64,000 nucleotides of DNA, from NCBI GenBank assembly GCA_014385265.1, contig JACRTJ010000015.1, forward strand, positions 1-64,000, in the 5' to 3' direction. Origin of the DNA: Enterocloster hominis (ex Liu et al. 2021). Lineage in GTDB: Bacteria; Bacillota; Clostridia; Lachnospirales; Lachnospiraceae. This document shows, in pieces, positions 14,916 to 24,079 of this stretch. How positions within the stretch are numbered: the first letter of the stretch is position 1; the number at the start of each line of letters is the position of its first letter. A program made the translations under genes and the position numbers. The notes beneath the pieces were generated by a model. It made no database searches and was not told the origin of the DNA. It saw nothing but the letters and a program-made list of their open reading frames with translations.

Positions 14916-16223
14916 CTATTCTACTTTGATGGCGTTGGGGTAGATCCGGGCCAGACGCTCATCGCCGAAGCGCTCGTCCATCACCTGCTGCCAGGAGGCC
15001 TCTGCCGCCACGCCCCGGCTCCTCTCGTCGCTCCTCCACAAGGCCATAAAGGAGACGGCCATGTTGACGGTCATAAAAACGATCAGGAGCCAGACCAGAG
15101 GCTTCCCGGTCTTTGCCGGGATCCTCTCGATCCATCTGGAAAATACGGGATACAGCCCCTTAAACCACACCACAGCTGCGATGCCCCAGAAAAAGCAGTA
15201 CAGGAGGTTGATCCGGCCTCCCAGGTTAAAGGGGATCTTACTGTAATCCCAGAATACCGTTCCGAACATCATTTCTGTAAACACACTGCACAGATACTCG
15301 TAAGCGCCTCCCAGGACCGTACCCATGAGGAACAGGAACCGGTCGGAGCTGTCCTTGTACCGGTAGAGGAGCACCGTCACCAGGGCGATGGCCAGGCCCC
15401 AGACGATGCTGAAGGGTCCCCAGACCAGACTGCTGCGGCTCATCCAGACACCGGCCGTGATCCGGCAGAATACGGTCTCCGTCAGATCTCCCAGGACACA
15501 GCCGATGACGAACAGAAGAAAGATCTTATAAAAGCTGCACCCGGCGGCAAAGCCTTCTGCACTGGCTGTTTTAAGCTCCTTCTCCTCTCCAGCTGTCCGC
15601 TCCCTGGGATACGCCCGCTCCAGACGCCGGTTCACCAGAGAGGACAGCCGAAGCTCCAGCCTTACGCTTAAGGACGCAAACAGGGAATCCACCGACTGCC
15701 ACTGTTCGATCCTTCTGGTCTTTCCCGTAAGGATCAGCACCGTAGCCAGCATATCCGCCGCCAGGGCCAGTAAAAGGATCCACAGAAGGATCTTTCCAAG
15801 ACTTCCGGGCAGCAGGGCAAACAGCCGCGTCAGCAGGGGATTCCCCCATCTGAACGCCAGAACGCCCAGAACGCCCCAGACTGCGGAGGCAGGCACACAG
15901 ATATAGCCGTCCAGGTTCCATGGCAGCCCGGAATAGTCCCACCATTTTTCATGGTACAGCCACTCCAGCACATGACCGGCGATCCACTGGGTTAGGGTTG
16001 CCAGGATCACGATCCCCGCAAAAAGCCAGAAGCCCGAAAGCTCACGGCAGGAAAGGGTCATGGCTGCTGCCGCCGCGCCATAGGTCACACATAAAGGGCC
16101 GTTTACCAGTCCCCGGTTCACAAAGGTTCTTTTTTTCACTGCCGCTGCCACAGTTTCCAGGATCCATCCTGCGAAGGAATACGCGAAGAACAGCCACAGC
16201 AGCTCATAAAATGTATACGTCAT
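14916..16223 (-). CDS. Duplicated CmpB-like membrane protein (putative ABC transporter type IV, PF06541-like)
   Basis: 435 residues from ATG 16223, chosen because GGGAGGTG lies 6 nt upstream; the frame is open 25 codons further back without a site. Two related halves are visible. The first has SFAGWILETV, NRGLVNGPLC and WWDYSGLPWNLDGYICV; the second has VLGDLTETV, SSLVWGPFSIVWG and FWDYSKIPFNLGGRINLLY. Each half has about four membrane segments, with a polar loop between. The family's function is unknown despite the transporter name. It converges on rqcH with only 10 bp between them. Confidence 0.7.
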   Translation of the reverse strand: MTYTFYELLWLFFAYSFAGWILETVAAAVKKRTFVNRGLVNGPLCVTYGAAAAAMTLSCRELSGFWLFAGIVILATLTQWIAGHVLEWLYHEKWWDYSGLPWNLDGYICVPASAVWGVLGVLAFRWGNPLLTRLFALLPGSLGKILLWILLLALAADMLATVLILTGKTRRIEQWQSVDSLFASLSVRLELRLSSLVNRRLERAYPRERTAGEEKELKTASAEGFAAGCSFYKIFLLFVIGCVLGDLTETVFCRITAGVWMSRSSLVWGPFSIVWGLAIALVTVLLYRYKDSSDRFLFLMGTVLGGAYEYLCSVFTEMMFGTVFWDYSKIPFNLGGRINLLYCFFWGIAAVVWFKGLYPVFSRWIERIPAKTGKPLVWLLIVFMTVNMAVSFMALWRSDERSRGVAAEASWQQVMDERFGDERLARIYPNAIKVE

Positions 16224-16346
16224 ACGCACACCTCCCTGACAGAGATTGTACCAGATTTTTCCTTTCCTATTTATAAAACTTTCATGAACTCTTTTCATTC
16301 CTCACGTTTCTGACGGCTATCCGACGCCAGGGCCGTTTTCTGCTCC

Positions 16347-16375
16347 TTGCGCCCCTTTCTCCTTCCATGTATAAT
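16347..16375 (+). promoter_or_regulatory. Promoter of glgX
   Basis: TTGCGC (16347-16352) and a perfect TATAAT (16370-16375) are 17 bp apart, about 62 bp before the start of the debranching enzyme gene. Confidence 0.65.
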
Positions 16376-16437
16376 GATCACAAGATTCCTGCTCCATAGA
16401 AACATGTCAACATTCCCATCGGAAAAGCGAGGTTGTT

Positions 16438-18537
16438 ATGAATCCAATCTTTTTAAACAGTCCCTCCGGCCAGATCCATATGAAGCCCATGGACGAGATC
16501 TCCGGCTTCCAGGTCCGGCCCGGATTCTATGAGCTCAACGGGGCCATGGCGATCCCCGGCGGGGTCAATTTCACCGTCCACTCCACCGGAGCCGTTTCCT
16601 GTGAGCTTCTCCTGTTCCACCGGGCAGAAAACACGCCCTATGCGGCCATCCCCTTTCCGGAGCACTACCGCATCGGCGACGTATATTCCATGATTGTATT
16701 CGGCCTGGATATCAAGGATTTTGAATATGCATACCGGCTGGACGGCCCCTATGACAAGGAAAAGGGCCTTCTTTTCGATAAAAAGAACATCCTTCTGGAC
16801 ATTTACGCAAAGGCAGTCACCGGCCAGAGCGTCTGGGGGGTGCCGAAGAAAAAAGACGTGTTTTATAAGGCCCGGGTGGTCCAGGACAACTTCGACTGGG
16901 GCGCGGAGCCCTTTCCTCAGATCCCCATGGAGGATCTGGTGATCTATGAGATGCATGTGCGCGGGTTCACAAAGCATGTTAGCTCCGGCGTTTCCTGCCC
17001 CGGCACCTTTTCCGGGATCATGGAAAAGATCCCATATCTGAAGGAGCTGGGGATCACCGCTGTGGAGCTGATGCCGATCTTTGAGTTTGACGAGATGAAG
17101 GACAGCCGCATGGTGGACGGAAAACAGGTGGTGGATTACTGGGGCTATAACCCGGTCAGCTTCTTTGCTCCCAACACCAGCTACGCTGGGAAACCGGAAT
17201 ACAACCGGGAGGGCAATGAGCTGAAAACGCTGATCCGGGCCCTCCACGACAACGGCATCGAATGCTTCCTGGACGTGGTCTTTAACCATACGGCCGAGGG
17301 AAATGAATACGGTCCCTGCTTTTCCTTCAAGGGCTTTGACAACAACGTATACTATATGCTGACGCCGGACGGATATTATTATAATTTCAGCGGCTGCGGG
17401 AATACCATGAACTGCAACCATCCGGTGGTACAGCAGCTGATCGTAAGCGCCCTCCGGTACTGGGCCTCCGCCTACCATGTGGACGGCTTCCGCTTTGATC
17501 TGGCCAGTATCCTGGGAAGGAACCAGGACGGCTCTCCCATGAGCAGCCCGCCGCTTTTACAGCAGCTCGCCTTTGATCCGGTGCTAAAAAATGTCAAGCT
17601 CATTGCCGAAGCCTGGGACGCCGGGGGACTTTACCAGGTGGGAAGCTTCCCCTCCTGGAACCGGTGGGCCGAATGGAACGGCCGGTACCGGGACGATATG
17701 CGGGATTATTTAAAAGGCGGTCTGGAGCTTTCCCCGGCGGCTGCCAGCCGCATCACAGGCTCTGCCGACCTTTACGATCCGGCCTCCAGAGGCAGCCACG
17801 CTTCAGTGAATTTTTTAAACTGCCATGACGGCTTCACCCTCTGGGACATGTATTCTTACAGCCAGAAGCACAACGAGGCCAACGGCTGGTGCAATCTGGA
17901 CGGCAGCGACGACAACCGGAGCTGGAACTGCGGAGCCGAGGGCGATACCAGCGACGAGGCTGTTCTGGGGCTGAGAAAAAAACTGGCCAGGAACGCGGTG
18001 ACCGTGCTCCTTATGAGCCGCGGCACTCCCATGTTCCTGGCCGGTGATGAATTTTTAAATACCCAGTATGGAAATAATAACGCCTATTGCCAGGACAACG
18101 AGATCTCCTGGCTGGACTGGAGCTTTCTGGAAAAGAACCGGGACCACTTTTCCTATACAAAGCATATGATCGCGTTCCGAAAGGCCCACGACGTGATCCG
18201 GAAGCCCTCCGGCGTCTGCTCCCTGGGCCTTCCGAATATAAAGGTGATCCCTCCCGACGGCTCCACCCATGTGCTGGCGGTGCTGTATTCCGGCAGGAAC
18301 CGGACGGATACGGCAGACGATCTGGTCTGTCTGGCAGTGAACGTATACTGGGAGCCCCAGGCTTTTCTCCTTCCCATGGTATCTAAATCTCTGAAATGGA
18401 AGGTGGAGGCCGATACAGCAGGAACGTATCTCAAAGGCCATATGCCGTCCTCCCATGAGCCGCCCTGTCTCATCTCTTCTCCACAGATCACCCTGGAGTC
18501 CCGGTCCGTTCTGGTATTCACGGCAGCCCCGGCTTAA
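16438..18537 (+). CDS. glgX: Glycogen debranching enzyme / isoamylase-type pullulanase
   Basis: 699 residues. It hydrolyses alpha-1,6 branch links of glycogen or limit dextrins. An N-terminal CBM48/early-set domain (about 25-150) precedes a GH13 catalytic barrel. Catalytic residues are the nucleophile Asp354 (VDGFRFDLAS), the acid/base Glu391 (LIAEAWDAGG) and Asp464 (NCHDGF); region I reads DVVFNHTAEG at 279-288. The overall pattern fits GlgX/TreX. It is a single gene with its own promoter, divergent from the CmpB-like gene. GCGAGG precedes the ATG. Confidence 0.92.
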   Translation: MNPIFLNSPSGQIHMKPMDEISGFQVRPGFYELNGAMAIPGGVNFTVHSTGAVSCELLLFHRAENTPYAAIPFPEHYRIGDVYSMIVFGLDIKDFEYAYRLDGPYDKEKGLLFDKKNILLDIYAKAVTGQSVWGVPKKKDVFYKARVVQDNFDWGAEPFPQIPMEDLVIYEMHVRGFTKHVSSGVSCPGTFSGIMEKIPYLKELGITAVELMPIFEFDEMKDSRMVDGKQVVDYWGYNPVSFFAPNTSYAGKPEYNREGNELKTLIRALHDNGIECFLDVVFNHTAEGNEYGPCFSFKGFDNNVYYMLTPDGYYYNFSGCGNTMNCNHPVVQQLIVSALRYWASAYHVDGFRFDLASILGRNQDGSPMSSPPLLQQLAFDPVLKNVKLIAEAWDAGGLYQVGSFPSWNRWAEWNGRYRDDMRDYLKGGLELSPAAASRITGSADLYDPASRGSHASVNFLNCHDGFTLWDMYSYSQKHNEANGWCNLDGSDDNRSWNCGAEGDTSDEAVLGLRKKLARNAVTVLLMSRGTPMFLAGDEFLNTQYGNNNAYCQDNEISWLDWSFLEKNRDHFSYTKHMIAFRKAHDVIRKPSGVCSLGLPNIKVIPPDGSTHVLAVLYSGRNRTDTADDLVCLAVNVYWEPQAFLLPMVSKSLKWKVEADTAGTYLKGHMPSSHEPPCLISSPQITLESRSVLVFTAAPA

Positions 18538-18553
18538 GCCAGGACCCGTCCGC

Positions 18554-19387
18554 CTACTCCAGGTTCAGATGATGCTTCAGAAGATACTCCGTTCCCAGGG
18601 CCTCAGTCAGGATCTGGAATACCTGCCAGAGCAGGAATGCACAGCCGGTCACATGGATCGCCGCCGTCATATCCATCCTCTCCAGCACCGGCTCCCACAG
18701 CGGATACGTCTGGAGCAGCGCCGTCATTATAATAGAAAAGACAGAGCTGATGCCCACATAGGCCAGCACAGAGAAGGCCACTCTGTGGTTTCCCGCCAGC
18801 TGGCCCAGGGCCATGGCCAGGTAAAAATGGTACACCGTGGCAAACCAGGCTGCGATCATGGCCAGGAGACCCTCCAGAAAGAACAGGATCACATGGACCG
18901 TCATCCCGGCATCCTCTTTAAAGCCGGCCCCGATGAGCTTAAAGCATTCCGCCAGGAATCCAGGCACTGCCTTAAGGAAGGTCAGCTCACCCGCCAGGAT
19001 CCCGATGGAAAAAATCCCTACTATCAGGGAGATATGGATCATCAGCACTGCGGCCAGAGCCTTGGCCAGGACGATCTTCCAGGACTCCACCGGCAGGGTG
19101 AACATCAGATATCCCTCCTCCTTTAAAAGCCCCTTATAAAACCGCTGGATCACCGGAAGCACGGTCATCACTCCCAGGGCCGCCAGCACGGCGGCGTACA
19201 AGGCGCCGGTAAACCAGGGGATCAGCTCCAGGAACGGAGAATCCAGGAGCTCTGTCCGTCCGGCTTCCGGAACGATCACATGAAACATCAGCGCATTGAG
19301 GACCGTGACCGCCAGCACCGCCCCGTACACAGGGAACAGGCTGCGCATCATGGCCGTCCATTCATATTTAAAAAGCTTCCGGAACAT
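18554..19387 (-). CDS. ABC transporter permease
   Basis: 277 residues from ATG 19387, placed by AAGGAG about 10 nt upstream and by its position 1 nt after the ATPase stop; the frame extends 20 codons further back inside the ATPase gene. Six membrane segments are seen: FPVYGAVLAVTVLNAL, FTGALYAAVLAALGVMT and four more in pairs. It begins MFRKLFKYEWTAMMRSLFP, typical of ABC-2 type exporters of the YtrC/BcrB kind. It works with the ATPase upstream; substrate unknown. Confidence 0.82.
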   Translation of the reverse strand: MFRKLFKYEWTAMMRSLFPVYGAVLAVTVLNALMFHVIVPEAGRTELLDSPFLELIPWFTGALYAAVLAALGVMTVLPVIQRFYKGLLKEEGYLMFTLPVESWKIVLAKALAAVLMIHISLIVGIFSIGILAGELTFLKAVPGFLAECFKLIGAGFKEDAGMTVHVILFFLEGLLAMIAAWFATVYHFYLAMALGQLAGNHRVAFSVLAYVGISSVFSIIMTALLQTYPLWEPVLERMDMTAAIHVTGCAFLLWQVFQILTEALGTEYLLKHHLNLE

Positions 19388-19388
19388 C

Positions 19389-20135
19389 TTATCTCTCTCC
19401 TTCCCTTCCATGGGTATCCCAGTCCATTGCTCCCATGGGCACTGCAAAGATCTCTCTGAACAGGGCGTCCACGGATTTTTTCTCCTGCTCCCGGATACGG
19501 TCCACCGGATCCTGGCGCACCACCTGTCCCTCTTTTAAAAAGATCACCTCGTCCAGGACCTTCTCGATATCGGCGATCAGATGGGTGGACAGGATCACCG
19601 ACGCATCCTCAGAATAATTGGTAAGAATGGTCCTCAGGATAAAATCCCTGGCCGCCGGATCCACGCCGCCGATAGGCTCGTCTAAAAGATACAGCTTCGC
19701 CTTCCGGCTCATGACCAGGGCCAGCTGGACCTTTTCCTTTGTTCCCTTGGACAGGCTCTTCATCCGCTCTGAGCCGGAGATCTCCAGACGCTCCAGCATA
19801 TCCTCCGCCGTCTCCAGGCGGAAATCCGTGTAAAAATCCCGGAACATGCGGACCATATCGGAGACCCGCATCCAGTCAGCAAAGTACATCCGGTCCGGCA
19901 GATAAGATACGATGGATTTTGTATACACTCCCGGCTCCTGCCCGTCGATCCGTATAGAGCCCCCGTCGGGCCTCAAAAGCCCGTTGGCCAGCTTAATAAG
20001 AGTGGTCTTTCCGGAGCCGTTGGGGCCCAGAAGACCGACGATCTTCCCGCTTTCCACCGAAAGATCCACCTGTTTTAAGGCCTCGCGTTTTCCAAAACGC
20101 TTTGTGAGGCCGCTGCATTCCAGCAAAACGCCCAT
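19389..20135 (-). CDS. ABC transporter ATP-binding protein
   Basis: 248 residues, single nucleotide-binding domain. Walker A is GPNGSGKTTLIK, the signature is a variant LSKGTKEKVQLALVM, and Walker B reads LYLLDEPIGGVD, followed by the His switch in STHLIADI. It energises the permease at 18554. Its ATG overlaps the stop of the GntR regulator gene (TAATG). The YtrA-GntR/ATPase/permease order is common in Firmicutes for exporters induced by cell-wall-active agents; that role is inferred. Confidence 0.92.
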   Translation of the reverse strand: MGVLLECSGLTKRFGKREALKQVDLSVESGKIVGLLGPNGSGKTTLIKLANGLLRPDGGSIRIDGQEPGVYTKSIVSYLPDRMYFADWMRVSDMVRMFRDFYTDFRLETAEDMLERLEISGSERMKSLSKGTKEKVQLALVMSRKAKLYLLDEPIGGVDPAARDFILRTILTNYSEDASVILSTHLIADIEKVLDEVIFLKEGQVVRQDPVDRIREQEKKSVDALFREIFAVPMGAMDWDTHGREGER

Positions 20136-20506
20136 TACGCCTCTCCCTCCTTTAACGCATCCTCCAGCACGGCCCGGATCTCATCTCCGGTGTATCCCAG
20201 ATCCCGCATTTTTTCCAGGAACCATGCCACCTGCTCCTTTACAAGTCCTGTCCGCAGGGCTTTGATCGTCTCCATATCGTTTGTCACACACCTTCCCGCT
20301 GTTCTGTTGGCCACAGCCAGCCCCCGGCTCTCCAGGTCTGCCATGGCCCTCTGCATGGTATTGGGGTTCACCCCCGCCTCTGCCGCCAGCTCCCGCACCG
20401 AGGGGAGCCGCTCTCCCGGCCCGTACACCCCGGCAGCGATCTGCGACGCCACCAGGTCCGACAGCTGGGACCATATGGGCCTGTCGTCTGTCAGCTTCCA
20501 TTCCAT
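20135..20506 (-). CDS. GntR-family repressor, YtrA type
   Basis: 123 residues. An N-terminal winged helix (about 10-75) with PIWSQLSDLVASQIAAGVYGPGERLPSVRELAAEAGVNPNTMQ-type features is followed by a short helical tail that forms the dimer, without an effector domain. This is the YtrA subgroup. It is first in an operon with an ABC transporter and very likely represses it through the palindrome at 20562-20581. AAGGAGTGAGG precedes the ATG. Confidence 0.92.
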   Translation of the reverse strand: MEWKLTDDRPIWSQLSDLVASQIAAGVYGPGERLPSVRELAAEAGVNPNTMQRAMADLESRGLAVANRTAGRCVTNDMETIKALRTGLVKEQVAWFLEKMRDLGYTGDEIRAVLEDALKEGEA

Positions 20507-20561
20507 TTCCTCACTCCTTATCTTCTTTTCTGGCTGCTGTCTTTTTGTATTATTGTATTGT

Positions 20562-20581
20562 TGTATTATTCACTTAATACA
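20562..20581. promoter_or_regulatory. Operator of the GntR/ABC operon
   Basis: The perfect inverted repeat TGTATTA-N6-TAATACA lies 56 bp upstream of the repressor gene. Nearby partial copies of TTGTATTA (about 20544-20561) extend the site. It is of the size and place expected for a GntR dimer acting on its own promoter. Confidence 0.6.
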
Positions 20582-20591
20582 GTTATACAAG

Positions 20592-20641
20592 AAAAGATCC
20601 TGCATGTCAAGAGGTTTTTCATTCCTCCCGGATACAGGATC
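20592..20641 (-). terminator. Terminator of the CNNM-PiT-DUF47 operon
   Basis: In the minus direction GATCCTG pairs with CAGGATC, with an inner GAGG/CCTC stem, followed by TTTTCTTG. It lies about 22 bp after the DUF47 stop and before the GntR promoter. Confidence 0.6.
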
Positions 20642-20663
20642 CTGTCTGTTCTTTCTGGAACCT

Positions 20664-21287
20664 TTATGAATTTTTCATGACCACGCTCTCCACCACGTCG
20701 GCGGCATGCTCGCAGGCATCGGCGCATTTTTCCAGATAGCTGTAAATCTCCCTCCATGCGATGACGGCCAGCACATCCTTTTCCTCTGAATGAAGGCTGT
20801 GCATGCTGGCGATATACAGCCGGTCTGCCTCCTCCTCCAGGGAATTGATCTGGATGATCCGGTCCTTTAACTCTTTAGAACGGCGGAAGTTGGCGAACTC
20901 CCGCATGAGGCCGCAGACCTCCTCGCAGCACTGGATCACCAGCTCCAGCATCTTTAAGGCCTCCGGCCGGATGGCCTTTACATTGTTGATATAAATGCGG
21001 ATGAACACCTCCTCGATCTTATCGGTGAGATCGTCGATCTGCTCGCTTAAGGCCGCGATGTCCTCCCGCTCGATGGGAGTGATAAAGGCTTTGGTGAGCC
21101 GGTCGCTGAGCTCATGCTTTTTCATATCGGCCTCATGCTCGATCTTATGAAGCTCGTCCAGCCGCAGCCTGGTGTCCTCCGGCCTAAAATCGGACAGGAT
21201 CTCCTTTAAAAGATGGGCGGCCTGACAGGAATATCCGGCGCATTCAATAAAGTTCTGAAAATAAAAATCGTCCTGTTTTTTCGACAT
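20664..21287 (-). CDS. DUF47 / PhoU-like partner of phosphate transporter
   Basis: 207 residues, all helical. DUF47 proteins are distant PhoU homologues and are encoded beside PiT transporters; they are thought to control PiT activity in the cytoplasm. The family layout is seen: HKIEHEADMKKHELSDRL near 50, ITPIEREDIAALSEQIDDLTDKIEE near 70-95 and the later SLEEEADRLYIAS. AAAGGAG precedes the ATG, 12 bp after the PiT gene. Confidence 0.9.
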   Translation of the reverse strand: MSKKQDDFYFQNFIECAGYSCQAAHLLKEILSDFRPEDTRLRLDELHKIEHEADMKKHELSDRLTKAFITPIEREDIAALSEQIDDLTDKIEEVFIRIYINNVKAIRPEALKMLELVIQCCEEVCGLMREFANFRRSKELKDRIIQINSLEEEADRLYIASMHSLHSEEKDVLAVIAWREIYSYLEKCADACEHAADVVESVVMKNS

Positions 21288-21299
21288 ATGCTTTCTCCT

Positions 21300-22352
21300 T
21301 TAAAAGATGTACATGAATATTTTTGCCATAATAAAGCTGATGAGGCCGCAGCCTGGGAAGGTGAAGATCCAGGTGAGCACCATATCCTTTACGACGCCAA
21401 AGTTGATGGCCGAGATCCGCTTCACCGCTCCCACGCCCATGATGGCACTGGTCTTTGTGTGGGTGGTGGACACCGGGATCCCGAACAGGCTGGAATAAAG
21501 AAGGCAGAGGGCGCCGGATACGTCGGCGGCAAAGCCCTGGTACCGCTCCAGCTTTACCATGTCCATGCCCACGGATTTAATGATCTTTTCTCCGCCCACG
21601 CTGGTTCCCAGGGCCATGACCACGCTGCATAGGAGCATGAGCCACACCGGGATCTCCATGCCGCTTACGGAATTCTGGCCATGGGCAAAGGCGGCCCCTA
21701 AAAACAGGACGCCGATGAATTTCTGGCCGTCCTGGGCCCCGTGCATGAAGCTCATGGCCGCGGCTCCGGCGATCTGGGCAAAGCCGAAGAACCGGTTGGT
21801 CCTGCGCCGGTCCATGTCCCGGCAGATGAAGGAGATGATCTTACATACCACCCAGCCGGTGCCGAAGCCCAGCACCAGGCTCAGCACAAGGCCGTAAAGA
21901 ACCTTGACCCACTCGGCCCCGTTGATGCCGCCGGTGCCGTGCTGGATGGCGATGGCCGCTCCCGAAAGACCGGCGATGAGGCTGTGGCTCTCGCTGGTGG
22001 GGATCCCGAAAATGGACGCCCCCACGCTGTATATAACGATGGAGAGCAGGGCCGCGCAGAGGGCGACCAGCGCATTCTGGGTGCTGTCTCCGAAGTCCAC
22101 CATATTGCTGATGGTGGAGGCCACGGAGCTGTTGATCTGGGTCATGATGAACACGCCCAGGAAATTAAAGAAGGCGCTCATGATGATGGCGTTTCTGGCG
22201 CTTAGGCACCGGGTGGTCACGCAGGTTGCGATGGCGTTGGGCGCATCGGTCCACCCGTTTACGAAGATCACCCCCAGGGTGAACAGGGTCGTTACAAGAA
22301 GCGCCGGGTTTTCCAGAAGTTCTCCCAGAAAACCAGTAAATGACAGATCCAT
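21300..22352 (-). CDS. pit: PiT-family inorganic phosphate transporter
   Basis: 350 residues, about ten membrane segments. The two PiT signature halves are present: NGWTDAPNAIATCVTTRCLS near 30-52 and the later GIPVSTTHTKTSAIMGVG, with GIPTSESHSLIAGLSGAA in the middle. It imports phosphate with a cation (H+ or Na+). It lies between a CNNM transporter and its DUF47 partner. Start at ATG 22352 with AAAGGAATAA upstream. Confidence 0.93.
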   Translation of the reverse strand: MDLSFTGFLGELLENPALLVTTLFTLGVIFVNGWTDAPNAIATCVTTRCLSARNAIIMSAFFNFLGVFIMTQINSSVASTISNMVDFGDSTQNALVALCAALLSIVIYSVGASIFGIPTSESHSLIAGLSGAAIAIQHGTGGINGAEWVKVLYGLVLSLVLGFGTGWVVCKIISFICRDMDRRRTNRFFGFAQIAGAAAMSFMHGAQDGQKFIGVLFLGAAFAHGQNSVSGMEIPVWLMLLCSVVMALGTSVGGEKIIKSVGMDMVKLERYQGFAADVSGALCLLYSSLFGIPVSTTHTKTSAIMGVGAVKRISAINFGVVKDMVLTWIFTFPGCGLISFIMAKIFMYIF

Positions 22353-22357
22353 ACCGT

Positions 22358-23740
22358 TTATTCCTTTCCTGTTTTATCCTGGGAAACGGCAGGGCCGTCC
22401 CCCGGCGTCCCGGGCTCCGCAGGGAGCTTTTCCGCCACGGCCCAGTCCACCATATGGTTTTTTACATTTTTTATCTGTATTTTCAATCCGGGGACCTGGA
22501 CCTCAAAATGCTCACCGTCGGCCGGGATCCGATCGATCAGCCCCCAGACATACCCGTTGAAGGTATCGTAATCCTCCCGGGGAAGGACGAGCTTAAGGGC
22601 GTCCTCCACCTCGTCCAGGGGAGCCGAGCCCTGGATCCGCCAGCAGTTTTCTGAGATCTGCCGGATCTCCTCCGGCCGTTCCTCTTCGTCCTCTGTTTCC
22701 AGGTCGCCCACCAGCTCCTCCACCAGGTCGTGAAGGGTCACGATGCCGGTGACGCTGCCGTATTCGTCCAGAAGCACGGCGAAATACTTCCGCTCCTTTT
22801 TCATGGCAGAGAGCAGGGAATGGGCCCGCATGGTCTCCGGCACCAGGAACGGCCGGTCCACGGCGTGCTCCATTAAGGACTCTCTGGAGCGGTCCTTCAG
22901 GCGGAAATAATCCCTGGTGTCCAGGATCCCGATGACGTTGTCCCGGTTCTCCCGGCATACAGGGAAGTATGTAAACCGGGATTCCAGGATGGTCTGGTCC
23001 CAGACCGCATCCTCGTCCTCCATATGGAGGAACACCACGTCCTTTCTGTGGGTCCCGGCCTGTTCGGCCGGCGTATCGTCAAACTCGAACACGTTCTGGA
23101 TCATCTGGCTTTCCTCCGGGCGGATGGTCCCCTGCTCCCGGCCCTCGGCTAACATCATGCGGATCTCCTCCTCGGTCACCACCTCATCCTCTTCCTCCGG
23201 ATCGACGCCCAGGAGCCTTAAGATCTGGTTGGTGGAAAAGGTTAAGAGCCACACCACCGGCTTGCAGAGTTTCCAGACGCCGAACAGCATGCCGGACATG
23301 CCCAGGGCCATGGAATCCGGCTTTTTCATGGCGATCCGCTTGGGCACCAGTTCACCGAACACAAGGCTGAAATAGGTCAGCGCCAGGGTGATGAGTACCA
23401 CGGATACCGAATGAAGGACGTTTTCCGGCACCGGAACGCCAAGGCTCATGAGAAGGCCCACCAGGGGCCCGGCAAAGTTTTCTGCCGCAAAGGCGCCGCC
23501 CATGAGACCCGCCAGGGTGATGGCCACCTGGATCGTGGCCAGGAACCGGGCCGGCTGCTCCGTCAGGGCCGTGAGCTTCTTTGCCCGCTTATCTCCGTCG
23601 TGGGTCATGCGCTTTAATTTCGCGTCGTTCATGGAGATCACAGCGATCTCCGCACTGGCAAACACTGCGTTTCCAAAAATTAAAAGAATCTGTAATAGGA
23701 TTGCTCCGATCATGGTTTTATGTAATTTTTCTCCTTTCAT
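22358..23740 (-). CDS. CNNM/CorC-family transporter (DUF21-CBS-CorC_HlyC)
   Basis: 460 residues from ATG 23740. An N-terminal DUF21 membrane domain (ILLQILLIFGNAVFASAEIAV, then three more segments) is followed by a CBS pair (about 210-335) and a C-terminal CorC_HlyC domain. Family members export or regulate Mg2+ or other divalent cations; older labels say hemolysin. The start is uncertain. ATG 23740 has only a weak site, ATG 23713 has AGGAG 17 nt away, and the frame stays open to 23836, where another ATG (23830) has GGGAG 6 nt upstream. First gene of an operon with PiT and DUF47. Confidence 0.85.
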   Translation of the reverse strand: MKGEKLHKTMIGAILLQILLIFGNAVFASAEIAVISMNDAKLKRMTHDGDKRAKKLTALTEQPARFLATIQVAITLAGLMGGAFAAENFAGPLVGLLMSLGVPVPENVLHSVSVVLITLALTYFSLVFGELVPKRIAMKKPDSMALGMSGMLFGVWKLCKPVVWLLTFSTNQILRLLGVDPEEEDEVVTEEEIRMMLAEGREQGTIRPEESQMIQNVFEFDDTPAEQAGTHRKDVVFLHMEDEDAVWDQTILESRFTYFPVCRENRDNVIGILDTRDYFRLKDRSRESLMEHAVDRPFLVPETMRAHSLLSAMKKERKYFAVLLDEYGSVTGIVTLHDLVEELVGDLETEDEEERPEEIRQISENCWRIQGSAPLDEVEDALKLVLPREDYDTFNGYVWGLIDRIPADGEHFEVQVPGLKIQIKNVKNHMVDWAVAEKLPAEPGTPGDGPAVSQDKTGKE

Positions 23741-23890
23741 GGGGACGTAAATTTTTCCCGCTGTCACATCCGCCGCCGCGGAATGGGAACATGGCCTGCT
23801 TAAACGCAAAAAGGTACAGCCTGCAAGCATGTTCATCTCCCAGACTATACCTCTTTATTCCATAAAACGCATGGAGCCTATTCTGTTTTT
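23741..23890 (-). other. Structured leader of the CNNM operon
   Basis: In minus-strand RNA an 11-bp stem (23841-23851 with 23813-23823, two G-U pairs) closes a 17-nt loop. Seven loop bases (23828-23834, GAACATG) are complementary to a segment further downstream (23787-23793). This allows a pseudoknot or a switch between two folds. I could not match it to the M-box, yybP-ykoY or another known riboswitch. If translation begins at 23830-23836 the region is coding instead. Confidence 0.35.
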
Positions 23891-24079
23891 CCTGTGTCCG
23901 TCTCCGTTTGAACCGCCGTCCATGCAGCCGATCACTCCTTTTTTATAAAATCTAAAATGTCTGTAAAATCTGTGTAAAAAAGACACAGATCTCTTTCAAA
24001 AATATCATAACCCGGGAAAGAAGTCAATGGAACGCCGCCAGTCTTAACGGCTTCTTTGCCTCTTTCCCGTTTGTTTTCA

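Noticed and set aside
22358..23836. Lipoprotein-like N-terminus (MNMLAGC) for the CNNM protein
   Set aside because: Family members start directly with the DUF21 membrane segment; the extra 32 residues are not hydrophobic enough for a signal peptide and overlap a strong RNA hairpin. It is kept only as a start alternative.
23741..24079. Mg2+-sensing M-box or yybP-ykoY riboswitch upstream of the CNNM gene
   Set aside because: GGCTCC and a later GGA are present but the conserved M-box core and the Mn-type GGGGAGUAG motif are not. Only an undefined structured leader is reported.
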